Assembly: GCA_039027435.1 (NCBI GenBank)
Contig: JBCCKF010000006.1
Coordinates: 124,001 to 188,000 of the forward strand
Origin: CALBPI01 sp039027435
Lineage (GTDB): Bacteria; Pseudomonadota; Gammaproteobacteria; Steroidobacterales; Woeseiaceae
Reading direction: 5' to 3'
DNA length: 64,000 nt
Made by a program: the position numbers and the translations under genes. Positions 8,968 through 17,741 of the stretch are shown piece after piece. The notes under the pieces are model-generated. The model had not been told where the DNA came from and did no database searches. It worked only from the letters and a program-made list of their open reading frames with translations. How positions within the stretch are numbered: the stretch's first letter is position 1; each line of letters opens with the position of its first letter.

Positions 8968-9393
8968 ATGAGCATACCTACTGACACGGATCTGCCAGCC
9001 ATCGCCCGCTTGCTGTCGACTAGCGGCCTGCCAGTCGATGATCTGGATGATCAGGATCTGTCGCTTTTCCGGATCGTCCTGAGTTCAGACTCATTAGTTG
9101 CGGTTGCCGGACTCGAACGACACGGCGATCTTGCATTGATCCGCTCAGTGGCGACCGCGACGAGTGTGCGTGGGCAAGGCAAAGCGAAAGCACTCGTTGC
9201 AGATCTCGAAGCGCTCGCCATCGCAAAAGGCATAGACGCGATCTATCTGTTGACCGAAACCGCCGAACGATTTTTTACGCATCTCGGGTACGTGGAACAG
9301 AATCGAACAAGCGTTCCCGCTGCTATCCAGCGCTCACGCCAGTTTTCGTCGATCTGTCCAGATAGCGCGACGGTCATGTGCAAATCGCTTTGA
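8968..9393 (+). CDS. GNAT acetyltransferase, ArsN2-like
   Basis: A 141-aa Gcn5-related N-acetyltransferase; AGAGGGAAGGG precedes the ATG. The acetyl-CoA site is degenerate but recognisable (SVATATSVRGQGKAKALVADLE). The C-terminal pattern is that of ArsN2, the arsenic-resistance N-acetyltransferase: IYLLTETAERFFTHLGY, then RTSVPAAIQRSRQFSS and CPDSATVM. ArsN2 proteins are linked to detoxification of organoarsenicals, but no arsR, arsC, arsB or arsM lies in this window, so the substrate here is open. It is the third gene of the DUF885 cluster and is convergent with the next gene. Confidence 0.8.
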   Translation: MSIPTDTDLPAIARLLSTSGLPVDDLDDQDLSLFRIVLSSDSLVAVAGLERHGDLALIRSVATATSVRGQGKAKALVADLEALAIAKGIDAIYLLTETAERFFTHLGYVEQNRTSVPAAIQRSRQFSSICPDSATVMCKSL

Positions 9394-9407
9394 TGTCTCC
9401 ATCACTG

Positions 9408-10391
9408 CTAGAGCAGCGTTTTGATTGCCTCTAGCGGTAGTGTTCGCAGTGCATCCGTTGCGGCGGACTCTTTACCCACAACTTGGAAACTGATCAGTGC
9501 GTAGTCTGATAGCACGATGACACCACGTGTGCTGTACTCGCCACTAAACCCTTGTTCCGGCGCCTCCAGGTAGGTTTGGAAGCCACTGAGGTCGGCTTCC
9601 CGGTTCTCGGGCAGCGGCACGGTGGCAACGCACTGTCGACCAAGCAGCACGCTCAGGTAGATAAACTCACCTTCGGATAGCAGCTCGCCGATGTCCAGGC
9701 ATCGGGGTTGCGTGCCGACGGGATCGAGAGAGAGGTCAGGTGTCGAGAACTGCTCGGACAAAATCGATTGGAGTTCTTTCTTGAGCTGCTCAGCAGTGGC
9801 TATCAGCTCTGCTTCGGTCGACTCCCTATCCACTGAACCAGGCGCGTTGGTTGCCGAGTCGATAAAGGTATCGAGCGCCATGTTATTAACCATGGAAAGC
9901 GGGGTTTCAGGTTCGCCAGCTGGATCGGCGATGCGGATGAAAACGACACCGGCAGGCGCTGCATCGACGATGAGCATGGGCGCCATGCCCTGTGAGCCTT
10001 GCAGAACGAACACGTTACGACCTTGTACCGTGCGCCGCTCCGCCGACTGTCCTGGGGGTGGCCCGCCTGCCGCTCGAGCTACGAACTGCGGATCGGTATA
10101 AACCATAACCGAGGTCGGTGAGCCCGGCGTGTCGTAGGTGCGTGCGCAGGCGATCGGTGCACCCATGAAGCCAGCTGCGCCCGTGTTATCAGGCGCTTCG
10201 ATTGCTGTGAAAGCGCCAAGTTGATCCGTCAGCAAATCACAGGCGGCGGACACGTCTTGCGGGCCTGCCGGACTGCTGTCCAGCAAGTCAGCTGCAGCTC
10301 TGGCCAGCGCTGTGTCCGATGCGGGCACCGCTACCGGAATGGTGGCAGCAATCAGAGCCGCGGTTATCGTTGGCAACAAAACACGTCTCAT
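9408..10391 (-). CDS. secreted hypothetical protein
   Basis: A 327-aa exported protein with a signal peptide (MRRVLLPTITAALIAATIPVAVPAS). The mature part has pairs of cysteines (AACDLL, IACART, PRCLDI, RQCVAT) that may form disulfides, and a mixed alpha/beta composition. No family recognised. It starts 12 bp downstream of the OmpA-family gene and is probably co-transcribed, pointing to a periplasmic or surface role with it. Confidence 0.6.
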   Translation of the reverse strand: MRRVLLPTITAALIAATIPVAVPASDTALARAAADLLDSSPAGPQDVSAACDLLTDQLGAFTAIEAPDNTGAAGFMGAPIACARTYDTPGSPTSVMVYTDPQFVARAAGGPPPGQSAERRTVQGRNVFVLQGSQGMAPMLIVDAAPAGVVFIRIADPAGEPETPLSMVNNMALDTFIDSATNAPGSVDRESTEAELIATAEQLKKELQSILSEQFSTPDLSLDPVGTQPRCLDIGELLSEGEFIYLSVLLGRQCVATVPLPENREADLSGFQTYLEAPEQGFSGEYSTRGVIVLSDYALISFQVVGKESAATDALRTLPLEAIKTLL

Positions 10392-10403
10392 GATGAGACA
10401 GCC

Positions 10404-11738
10404 CTACAACCGCACCAATTCGACACGACGGTTTTGTTGGCGACCCTCCGGGGTGCCGTTGTCGCCGACTGGCTTGTCCGGACCGAAGCCGGCCGATTCC
10501 AGTCGCTCGCCGTCGATGCCATAAGCTGAGATCAGGTGTTCGCGCACGGCTTTAGCGCGCGCCGTGCTTAGCGCTTTGTTGGTCGCGGCACTACCCGTCG
10601 TATCGGTGTGCCCCTCGATGCGAAGGCGCAGATCGCCATAGCGGTCCATCGTGCGTGCGATTTCCTTCAACGTCGGTGTTGACTCCGGGCGAATCGATGC
10701 GCTGCCCGTGGCGAACAAAATACCCTGCGTTGCAAAGCGACCGTCGGCCATCAACCGGTCATAGAGAATCTCACGTCCACCCGAGGCAATACGGATATTA
10801 TCGAGGTATACGGGCTTTTCCTGATCGACCTCACCGACCACGTAAACATGCAGCTGGTTGCTGCGCTGCAGATCCGCATTGGGCACATTCACCACTCGCG
10901 TTTCGTCGAGATACATCTTCACGTACTTGCCGTCAGCCATGATGCGAATCGGTGTGATCTGCTCCATCGTACGGTTTTGACGGGCATGGCTGACACCGCC
11001 GCTGCCCCCCCGGATACCGGTCTGGAAGTAATCGGACACCGTGAAAAACGCGCCGCTGTAGTTCTTCGCCCGACTTTGAAAACAGCTGAAGGGGTTATTG
11101 CTGTCGTCGAGCGTTCCGGTCGCAAGACAGAGGCTGTGCCAGTAGTGCGGCGCATACATATCGAATTCGACAGTGAAGCGCGTGGGTAGCTCCTCACCAA
11201 GATCGATCGTAAACCCCGAGTCGCTGGTGATGCGCATGAGCTGGCTGCCCTGCCATTCGACCGTTTCCATGTTGCCGCTGACGAAGCCGATGCGTCTCGG
11301 CACGTCTCCAACGTACTCATTCTCGAAATCCTCGATGAATAGCGGGCGGTCGCCTGGCACGAAATCATAGTTGGCCCAGACGCTGTCCGATCCAGGTGTC
11401 GCAGGTGCAGCACCAGGACCAGAGCTGCCGGCGTTAGCCACGGCTTCGGCTTGTTCCTCTTCGGGCAATGCATCACCGTTCTCATCGGTAACGACGATGT
11501 CACGTCCGTCGTCCTTGGCCTGCTGAATGCAGTCGAGATCGGTGACGGCACAAATAACGGCGTCGATCGCATCGGTTGTCAGTTCATCGGTGCGTTTTTC
11601 AACTTCTCGATCGACTGCGCGTTCAGCACCGCGTTTCGCAGCGTCCTTCAATCGATCGAGAAATTGCGCCTGTGCGCTCCCCGGCAGCACCAATGCAAGG
11701 CAAAGCGCAGCCAGTCCAGCCATTTTCGATGTATTCAC
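10404..11738 (-). CDS. OmpA-family protein with central beta-sandwich domain
   Basis: About 444 aa from a GTG at 11738 with AAGGGG 7 nt upstream; the signal peptide is MAGLAALCLALVLPGSAQA. A basic/acidic helix (RLKDAAKRGAERAVDREVEKRTDE) follows, then a lectin-like beta-sandwich region at about residues 140-320, and a C-terminal OmpA/MotB peptidoglycan-binding domain (ILFATGSASIRPES, LRIEGHTDTTGSAATNKALSTARAKAV, FGPDKPVGDN, QQNRRVEL). The C-terminal domain anchors proteins to peptidoglycan; the middle domain may bind a glycan, which is inference. The longer frame to 11795 adds residues without a ribosome-binding site. Confidence 0.85.
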   Translation of the reverse strand: MNTSKMAGLAALCLALVLPGSAQAQFLDRLKDAAKRGAERAVDREVEKRTDELTTDAIDAVICAVTDLDCIQQAKDDGRDIVVTDENGDALPEEEQAEAVANAGSSGPGAAPATPGSDSVWANYDFVPGDRPLFIEDFENEYVGDVPRRIGFVSGNMETVEWQGSQLMRITSDSGFTIDLGEELPTRFTVEFDMYAPHYWHSLCLATGTLDDSNNPFSCFQSRAKNYSGAFFTVSDYFQTGIRGGSGGVSHARQNRTMEQITPIRIMADGKYVKMYLDETRVVNVPNADLQRSNQLHVYVVGEVDQEKPVYLDNIRIASGGREILYDRLMADGRFATQGILFATGSASIRPESTPTLKEIARTMDRYGDLRLRIEGHTDTTGSAATNKALSTARAKAVREHLISAYGIDGERLESAGFGPDKPVGDNGTPEGRQQNRRVELVRL

Positions 11739-11806
11739 TATCTTTCCCCTTCGCAATAAGCCGGCGCGGACGGCCATCTGGGTCCGCGCCGGCATTTCGT
11801 CCTAAA

Positions 11807-12370
11807 TCAAACTCTATCTGGTCTCTTACGCAGAAATATCTCAGTACGGGCCAAACCCACAGTCTCTCCGTTTCTCACCGCGGTTGCTTCCATGACAGAC
11901 TTGCCTGTGCCCATGGTTGACCAAAGGCGCTCGAGCTGGGCGCGCGCCGCACGCTCGCCACCATATACCCCTTCCGGGAACGGCGTACCTTCATTGACCC
12001 CGCGGAAAATATCACCGGGAAAGAAGATGTCACCAGGGAAGAAGTGGATGCCAAAAGAGTAGTTGTCCTTGGGGGAAACGCCAACCTTTCTCATGTTCGC
12101 CGGGATTGTCTTGAGTTGTCCTACGACCTCCCCATCCTGGATAAATGTCAGGAAGAAGACTAGCCCGTCGATATCACCATCACCTTCCCACGAAACGGCC
12201 GCCTTCGGGTCGTCTTTGTCAGCACAGCAAAACGACGTGGCAAGTTCATCGAGAGACTCAATGGTTGCCCAGTCGACATGATGTTCCATGTCCATGGTTA
12301 GAGATCCGTCGGCGGAGGCACACACGGGCGCCAGGGTGAGTGCTGCGAGCATTAGTAGTCTTTTCAACAT
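11807..12370 (-). CDS. secreted hypothetical protein with internal tandem repeat
   Basis: A 187-aa protein with signal peptide MLKRLLMLAALTLAPVCASA. The mature domain has two adjacent cysteines (FCCADKD) and is otherwise of unknown fold. An exact internal duplication of six residues (FFPGDI-FFPGDI) is encoded by an imperfect 18-bp tandem repeat near 12007-12045, suggesting a recent in-frame duplication. It is upstream of the OmpA gene on the same strand, with 68 bp between them. Confidence 0.55.
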   Translation of the reverse strand: MLKRLLMLAALTLAPVCASADGSLTMDMEHHVDWATIESLDELATSFCCADKDDPKAAVSWEGDGDIDGLVFFLTFIQDGEVVGQLKTIPANMRKVGVSPKDNYSFGIHFFPGDIFFPGDIFRGVNEGTPFPEGVYGGERAARAQLERLWSTMGTGKSVMEATAVRNGETVGLARTEIFLRKRPDRV

Positions 12371-12528
12371 GTCATGTCCTCGTTGTTTGTCTTTTGTTCA
12401 CGTTTTGCCAGGCGTTTCCGCAGGCACAGTCGCCGAATATGGTGACGCTCATGGGTATTCACGTAAGATCGTCAGAAAAGAGCTCACGCTCGCCAAAAAA
12501 AATCCACTGGACAGGATTACTTCAGGGT

Positions 12529-13095
12529 ATGGCTGATACATCGTCGCCAACGCAATTACTGGCTGCCTATCAGGCGGGCGAAAAAGCTGCGCTGGCGGAT
12601 CTGTTTGAGCAGGTTTACGACGCGCTCTACGGCCTTGCCCGAAGGCAGCGTTCGAAGTGGCAGGGTGACTACACCGTTGGCGCGACCGCGCTGGTCAATG
12701 AGGCTTATTTGAAGCTAATCGATCAGACGGGCGCTTCCTATCGGGATCGATCCCATTTTCTTGCGGTGGCATCTCAAGCGATGCGCCACATACTGATCGA
12801 TTACGCTCGACGCAGGCAGGCGCTTCGGCGAGGTGGAGATCTCGAGCGTGTCCAGATCGATGAGCTTTTTGATTTGAGTGAAGCGCGTGTTGATGAGCTG
12901 ATCGACCTTAACGATGCGATGGAGAAGCTTAATGAACTGCAGCCACGACAGGCACGTGTCGTCGAGTGTCGTTTGTTCGGTGGCATGCAATTGGATGAGA
13001 CGGCCGAAGCGCTCAACCTGTCGAAGGCAACGGTCAAGCGCGACTGGACCGCGGCGCAGGCTTTGCTGTTCAAGTTCTTGAGTTCGGATTCGTGA
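12529..13095 (+). CDS. ECF-subfamily RNA polymerase sigma factor
   Basis: A 188-aa sigma-70-like factor of the subgroup associated with Ser/Thr kinases (TIGR02999-like). Region 2 is seen as ALYGLARRQRSKW, TALVNEAYLKLIDQ and RSHFLAVASQAMRHILIDYARRR; region 4 as LQPRQARVVECRLFGGMQLDETAEALNLSKATVKRDW. I chose the ATG at 12529 because the domain begins there; the ribosome-binding site (AGGA) is 13 nt away and weak. No anti-sigma factor gene adjoins. The kinase gene 70 bp downstream, in the same orientation, probably controls it or is controlled by it. Confidence 0.88.
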   Translation: MADTSSPTQLLAAYQAGEKAALADLFEQVYDALYGLARRQRSKWQGDYTVGATALVNEAYLKLIDQTGASYRDRSHFLAVASQAMRHILIDYARRRQALRRGGDLERVQIDELFDLSEARVDELIDLNDAMEKLNELQPRQARVVECRLFGGMQLDETAEALNLSKATVKRDWTAAQALLFKFLSSDS

Positions 13096-13165
13096 GCCGT
13101 TTGTATTGCTCTGTACGTAGAAATAAAGAGACGGGTGTCGAGCCCGAATTCGAGAGGCCGTAGCG

Positions 13166-15781
13166 ATGACGCCCGAACGATGGGAACAAGTCAGCAAGAT
13201 TTTGGCAGATGCGCTAGATCAACCTGCTGCAGAGCTCGCCGCGTTTGTCGTGGCTGCATGCGCGGGCGATAGCGAGCTACGTGTTGAAGTCGAGTCGCTG
13301 CTCTCCCAACAGGCGGACGCACAAGCGTTCTTCGAGAGTTTTGCCGACGATTTGACGCCGGATACGAAAACGCACATATCTGCGCCGAGCCTCGCAGGCA
13401 GTGATGTCGGCCCATATAGACTGATCGAGGAGATCGGTCGTGGTGGCATGGGCGTCGTCTATCGAGCTTCGCGAAATGACGGTACTTTCGAGCAGGAGGT
13501 TGCGTTGAAGCTGCTGCCAACGGGTGTTAGCGAGGATCACTTGCAGCGGTTTGAGGCAGAGCGTCAGATTCTTGCGCCGTTGCAACACCCGAATATCGCT
13601 CGACTGCTGGACGGGGGGTTCAATGCCGACGGCACGCCATACTTCGTCATGGACTATGTCGATGGTGTGCCGATAACTCAATATTGCGATGTTGCACAAT
13701 TGGGTGTTCGAGAACGGTTGAAGCTATTCGGGCAGGTGTGCAGTGCTGTTCAGTATGCGCACCAGAATCTTGTCGTTCACAGAGATCTGAAGCCATCCAA
13801 CATTCTGGTGACTGACGATGGTGTGGTGAAACTACTCGACTTTGGTATCGCCAAATTGCTGGATCAAAACGCCCAGCCCAGACCATCGCTGACGCAAATT
13901 GGCGCTCGGGTAATGACCCCGGAGTATGCAAGCCCTGAACAGATCAGGGGCGAGTCCATTACGACGTCAAGCGATGTCTATCAGTTGGGCGTGTTGTTGT
14001 ATGAGCTGCTAACCGGACGTCGACCCTACAAGGCAATTGCGATTCGAGAGATGGAGCGCATTATCCTTGAGGAGGAACCGACTCGGCCGAGTACCGCCAT
14101 CACGATGGTGATGGACTCGACGCCAGATACCGCAACGCAGACCCACGCGATGACGACGCAGAGGCTTCAGCGTGAACTGCGTGGTGATCTCGATCAGATC
14201 GTTCTCAAAGCGCTGAGCAAGCGACCCGATCATCGGTACAGCTCGGTTGAAGCTATGGCAGACGATCTTGGGCGGCATTTGCGGGGTATGCCTGTTCTTG
14301 CTCAGGGGAGTCGGTGGACTTACGTCGCCAGCAAATTTGTGCGGCGACACCGAACCGGTATCGGTGCGCTGGTACTGACGTTCTCGGCTTTGGCAGTTGG
14401 CCTTGGTGCGGCGCTGTGGCAGGGGCAAATCGCTGCCGATGAGCGCGATCGGGCGCAGCAGCAAGAACGCCTCGCGAGCGAAGTCGCCGGTTTCATGAAA
14501 GGCATGTTTTTCTTTTTCGCAAGTTCAGTGCCAGAGGGTACTTCGCCGTCGCCGATGGACGTCCTGCAACAGGGAGTGGTTAGGGCCGAGCAGATTAACG
14601 ATGACCCGGAGCTCTCAGGCGCGTTATTGCACGAGATTGCGGATCTGCATATCTGGATTCGTGAGTATCCGAGGGCGGATGAGCTTTTCGAGCGTACGCT
14701 TGAGTTACGCAAGACGCCCCGCGGCCAGATGGCTGTCCTCGAACGGCTGGCGACGAGTGCTCGCTTGCAGAATCAACTGGATCGCGCGATGCCGCTTTAT
14801 GAGCAAGCTGTCGCTATCGGCGACGATTTTCTGGCGGAGGATGATCTGGATTTGGCCTATGTGCTCAACACCTACGGTATTGCGCTTAGCGATGCGGAAG
14901 ACTTGCATAATGCGGAGCGTATTCAACGCCGTGTGGTAGCGATCCGCGAAGCCCAGCCGCTGGATAACCACGGTGATCGCGCCCAACTCGCGGCGGCGCT
15001 CGACAATCTTGGTGTGATCGTCGGCAAGTCCGGAGCACTGCTGGATGCATTGTCGCTGCACGAACAGGGCCTGGAGTACCGCGAGATCATTTCCGAGGAT
15101 GTTGCCGGTGAGAATTTGGACGTAGCCTGGAGCTTGCTCAACATCATGAGCATTCAGGCACTGCTTGCCCGATGGGACCAGTTACTTGAACATGCGGATC
15201 GACAAATCAGGATCGCTGACTCAACGTTAGGGCCAAGCCATCGTATCAGCGTGGGCGGTCGTCGTTTGAAGGCTGTAGCCCTTTTGGAGCAGGGCCATCT
15301 CGAGGATGCGCGGACATTGTCTTCTGAGGCGGACACCAATATGCGACAGAATGCGTTTGCCGACAAAGAGGAGATGTTGTTGCTCAGTATTCTTGGTGCC
15401 CGTATTGAGCGTGAGTCAGGTGCTGTGGCGACGTCGGAACAATTGCTTCGTGACCTTTGGCCGGATCTCGGCGAAGAATGGCAAACCGAACAAAGGAGTG
15501 CCTTTGCAGGGTCTGTCGCAATCGAAATCGGCAAGACGCTTGTAGCCGCTGATCGCTCGGGGGAAGCGCTGGAGTGGTTTGAGCTTGCGGTGTTGATCGA
15601 GACCCAATCGAGGCCGGCAGGGCACTACCGCGTCGGAATCGCACATCTTGAGTTGGCTGCGGCTTCTTCGGAAGTTGCGGATCGGGTCGAGCACGCACAA
15701 GACGCCGTTGATTTTCTTGTGCCAGCATTAGGCGAGGGACACCCGTTCTCGCGACGTGCTCTATCTCTGCTCAGTCAATAG
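13166..15781 (+). CDS. membrane Ser/Thr protein kinase with C-terminal TPR domain
   Basis: An 871-aa bacterial Hanks-type kinase. Glycine loop GRGGMGVVY near residue 91, catalytic Lys115 (VALKLL), HRDLKPSN at residues 205-212, DFG at 225-227 and an activation segment ending TPEYASPEQ are all present, so it should be active. A single transmembrane helix lies at about residues 397-418, and the extracytoplasmic half is TPR-like (TLELRKTPRGQ, NTYGIALSDAEDLHNAERIQ, LDNLGVIVG). The N-terminal 80 residues are helical. The order ECF sigma then kinase is known from other bacteria and implies phosphorylation-dependent transcription control. Its end is convergent with the beta-lactamase gene, 12 bp away. 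Confidence 0.92.
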   Translation: MTPERWEQVSKILADALDQPAAELAAFVVAACAGDSELRVEVESLLSQQADAQAFFESFADDLTPDTKTHISAPSLAGSDVGPYRLIEEIGRGGMGVVYRASRNDGTFEQEVALKLLPTGVSEDHLQRFEAERQILAPLQHPNIARLLDGGFNADGTPYFVMDYVDGVPITQYCDVAQLGVRERLKLFGQVCSAVQYAHQNLVVHRDLKPSNILVTDDGVVKLLDFGIAKLLDQNAQPRPSLTQIGARVMTPEYASPEQIRGESITTSSDVYQLGVLLYELLTGRRPYKAIAIREMERIILEEEPTRPSTAITMVMDSTPDTATQTHAMTTQRLQRELRGDLDQIVLKALSKRPDHRYSSVEAMADDLGRHLRGMPVLAQGSRWTYVASKFVRRHRTGIGALVLTFSALAVGLGAALWQGQIAADERDRAQQQERLASEVAGFMKGMFFFFASSVPEGTSPSPMDVLQQGVVRAEQINDDPELSGALLHEIADLHIWIREYPRADELFERTLELRKTPRGQMAVLERLATSARLQNQLDRAMPLYEQAVAIGDDFLAEDDLDLAYVLNTYGIALSDAEDLHNAERIQRRVVAIREAQPLDNHGDRAQLAAALDNLGVIVGKSGALLDALSLHEQGLEYREIISEDVAGENLDVAWSLLNIMSIQALLARWDQLLEHADRQIRIADSTLGPSHRISVGGRRLKAVALLEQGHLEDARTLSSEADTNMRQNAFADKEEMLLLSILGARIERESGAVATSEQLLRDLWPDLGEEWQTEQRSAFAGSVAIEIGKTLVAADRSGEALEWFELAVLIETQSRPAGHYRVGIAHLELAAASSEVADRVEHAQDAVDFLVPALGEGHPFSRRALSLLSQ

Positions 15782-15793
15782 CGCACGGCGTTT

Positions 15794-16714
15794 CTAGAAG
15801 CTGTAGTACTCGGCCGCGAGCTGGCCAGCCGATTTGAGTACCTTCTCGTCCTCCCGGCGAAACACGCCCCGCTTCCCGTCATCGTCATAGAAGGTAGCCA
15901 GTACGAACCCTGGGATGGTGTCGGTTGGCCAAACGACGGCAATGTCGTTGTATTTTGTCGGCATCGTCTCGTCCATGCCGGTTCCCGTCTTGTCGCCGGA
16001 CACCCAGGTTGCCGGGAAACCTGCTCGCAACCGACGGCGCCCGGTCCTTGTTTGTCGGGTCCAGTCGGCGAGCTGCTGTCGGTTCTCGGCGTTAAGAAAA
16101 TCACCGAACAGCATGGTTTTGACTGTGGTGGCACTTGCCGCTGGTGTCGTAGTGTCGCGCATTTCACCGGGCGGAACGACGTTCATATCCGGCTCATAGC
16201 GATCCAGTCGCGTGGTCTTATCACCGAGGTCTCGCAGCCTGCGTGTGAAGCCCGCCGGTCCATCGATCAGATTCAATAGCAGATTGGCCGCTACATTGTC
16301 GCTCGTGGTTTGTGCGGCTTCGGCCAGCGCGCCGACGGTCATTTGACCTTGTTCGAGAAATCGCGATGTGACCGGCGCGTGCGGCACCATATCGGTTGCG
16401 GAGTAGCTTACGGGTGCGTCCAACTCAAGATGACCATCTTGAATCTCGCGCAGGATGAGCCCCGCGAGTGCGAGCTTAAACGTAGAGCACATACCGAATC
16501 GCTCGTTGAACCGGTGTCCGGCAACGTTGTCTTGACCGATCTCAAGTAGCGCCACACCTAGCCGACCTCCGGATGCTTTTTCAAGCGCTGCGAGTCCGCG
16601 TTCGAGTCGTGATACGTCGCGCGCACTCCCGACGGTTGGAATCCACGATGCGACCAGCGAGAGCACTGTCGCCTTCAGGAAGTGTCTCCTATTTGTCGAT
16701 TGCTTGTCGTCCAA
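15794..16714 (-). CDS. bla: class A beta-lactamase
   Basis: Serine beta-lactamase that hydrolyses beta-lactams in the periplasm. All class A motifs are intact: SxxK as C-S-T-F-K (Ser77), the SDN loop (TTSDNVAAN), the omega-loop RYEPDMN with the general-base Glu, and KTG (SGDKTGTG). Cys precedes the active Ser as in KPC/SME enzymes, but the partner Cys after KTGT is absent (Gly-Met instead). A twin-arginine signal (RRHFLK, then a hydrophobic core) predicts Tat export. The TTG start at 16714 lies 2 nt after the stop of the upstream gene; no in-frame ATG fits and the ribosome-binding site is poor, so the start is tentative. Third gene of an ECF sigma operon. Confidence 0.9.
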   Translation of the reverse strand: MDDKQSTNRRHFLKATVLSLVASWIPTVGSARDVSRLERGLAALEKASGGRLGVALLEIGQDNVAGHRFNERFGMCSTFKLALAGLILREIQDGHLELDAPVSYSATDMVPHAPVTSRFLEQGQMTVGALAEAAQTTSDNVAANLLLNLIDGPAGFTRRLRDLGDKTTRLDRYEPDMNVVPPGEMRDTTTPAASATTVKTMLFGDFLNAENRQQLADWTRQTRTGRRRLRAGFPATWVSGDKTGTGMDETMPTKYNDIAVVWPTDTIPGFVLATFYDDDGKRGVFRREDEKVLKSAGQLAAEYYSF

Positions 16715-16716
16715 AG

Positions 16717-17091
16717 CTAGCTGGCCGAGTTCAGGCGCGAAATCTGAAGCTCGATCTTTTTCAATTCTCGCAACAACGACACCTGGTTCATGCGCAGCCA
16801 AAACCACATCTTGATCATCGCAACAGCCAACGAGCACCACAAAAACCCGGCAAGCCAAAGCAGACTCTGATTCAAATCGGGTGCGCTGGCAAGGCGCACT
16901 GCGGCAAAGACACATAGCCCAAAGAAGATGAAGCTCAGGACAAAAGCAAAGCCTGTCCACCACCGCATAGGGCCTGCGAACGTATCCGCCATTTGCGCAT
17001 AGAGTCCTTTCTCGCTATCGAGCGATTCAAGGTAGCTTCGATCCTCCTCGCTCAGTTTCCCCAGAAGTCTGTCATCGAAATCGTCCGTCAT
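16717..17091 (-). CDS. DUF6768-like membrane protein, possible anti-sigma factor
   Basis: A 124-aa protein that opens with DDRLLGKLSEEDRSYLESLDSE, followed by two transmembrane helices (WTGFAFVLSFIFFGLCVFAA and LLWLAGFLWCSLAVAMIKMWFWL) and a short C-terminal helix. This matches the DUF6768-type proteins usually encoded after ECF sigma genes. Its position, overlapping the sigma gene by 1 nt at 17091 and ahead of bla, suggests it binds the sigma factor at the membrane as an anti-sigma; that role is inferred from context. Confidence 0.75.
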   Translation of the reverse strand: MTDDFDDRLLGKLSEEDRSYLESLDSEKGLYAQMADTFAGPMRWWTGFAFVLSFIFFGLCVFAAVRLASAPDLNQSLLWLAGFLWCSLAVAMIKMWFWLRMNQVSLLRELKKIELQISRLNSAS

Positions 17092-17642
17092 CAGGATTCT
17101 CCGTCAAGGTAATGCCGCAATTGCTTGCGGGCGTAAAACAAACGCGACTTGGCAGTCCCGACAGGGACGGCAGTTGCGTGTGAAATCTCGTGAAGGGTGA
17201 GCCCTTCGCTGTAGAAAAGTGTGGCAGTCACCCTGAGTGGGTACGGCAGCGATTCGAATGCACTAGAGATATCGGAACGCTCGGCGTTGCTTGCGACAAC
17301 AGCGCCATCGGCATCGTGCAGTGCTTCGGTCAAATCGCCTTCACGATACTGCCGCCGCAATAGATCGATACACCGACGCTGCAGAATTCCATAGGCCCAT
17401 GGTGCAAATCGTGCCGGATCCCTAAGTCTCGGCAGACCTCGCGCGATGCTCACCCAGGATTCCTGTACGACGTCCTGAATCTGATCGGTGTCGCCAAGCA
17501 GCCTACGCGCAGTGCGCATCAGTCGCGGCCGCCATCGACGAGCAAGATGCTCCGCTGCGAGCCGATCACCAGTGCGTATCCCAAGAACCAGGACCTCATC
17601 AAGCAGTCGCTGCGCGTCGGGCAACTCGGTTTGCTTCCTCAT
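17091..17642 (-). CDS. ECF-subfamily RNA polymerase sigma factor
   Basis: A 183-aa sigma-70 family factor. Region 2 (RPRLMRTARRLLGDTDQIQDVVQESWVSIARGLPRL, with FAPWAYGILQRRCIDLLRR) and region 4 (FESLPYPLRVTATLFYSEGLTLHEISHATAVPVGTAKSRLFYARKQL) are complete. First gene of a compact operon: sigma, then a DUF6768 membrane protein overlapping its end, then a class A beta-lactamase. It is divergent from a VOC gene with a 99-bp gap that must carry its promoter. Predicted to respond to an envelope or antibiotic signal; the signal is unknown. Confidence 0.9.
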   Translation of the reverse strand: MRKQTELPDAQRLLDEVLVLGIRTGDRLAAEHLARRWRPRLMRTARRLLGDTDQIQDVVQESWVSIARGLPRLRDPARFAPWAYGILQRRCIDLLRRQYREGDLTEALHDADGAVVASNAERSDISSAFESLPYPLRVTATLFYSEGLTLHEISHATAVPVGTAKSRLFYARKQLRHYLDGES

Positions 17643-17741
17643 AACTGTTCAGTCGTTCCAGGTGTCGGAAAGGTTCAGTATTGGAAGCACTGCGCCAGTC
17701 GGTTGATAATGGTGGTGAATCATCAGAATCAGGAGCGCAGC

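Noticed and set aside
17649..17676. ECF-type promoter for the second sigma operon (GAACCT-N16-GACTGA on the minus strand)
   Set aside because: Spacing fits a sigma-E-like promoter, but the start site would fall on or just before the ATG, giving a leaderless message; the match at -10 is also weak.
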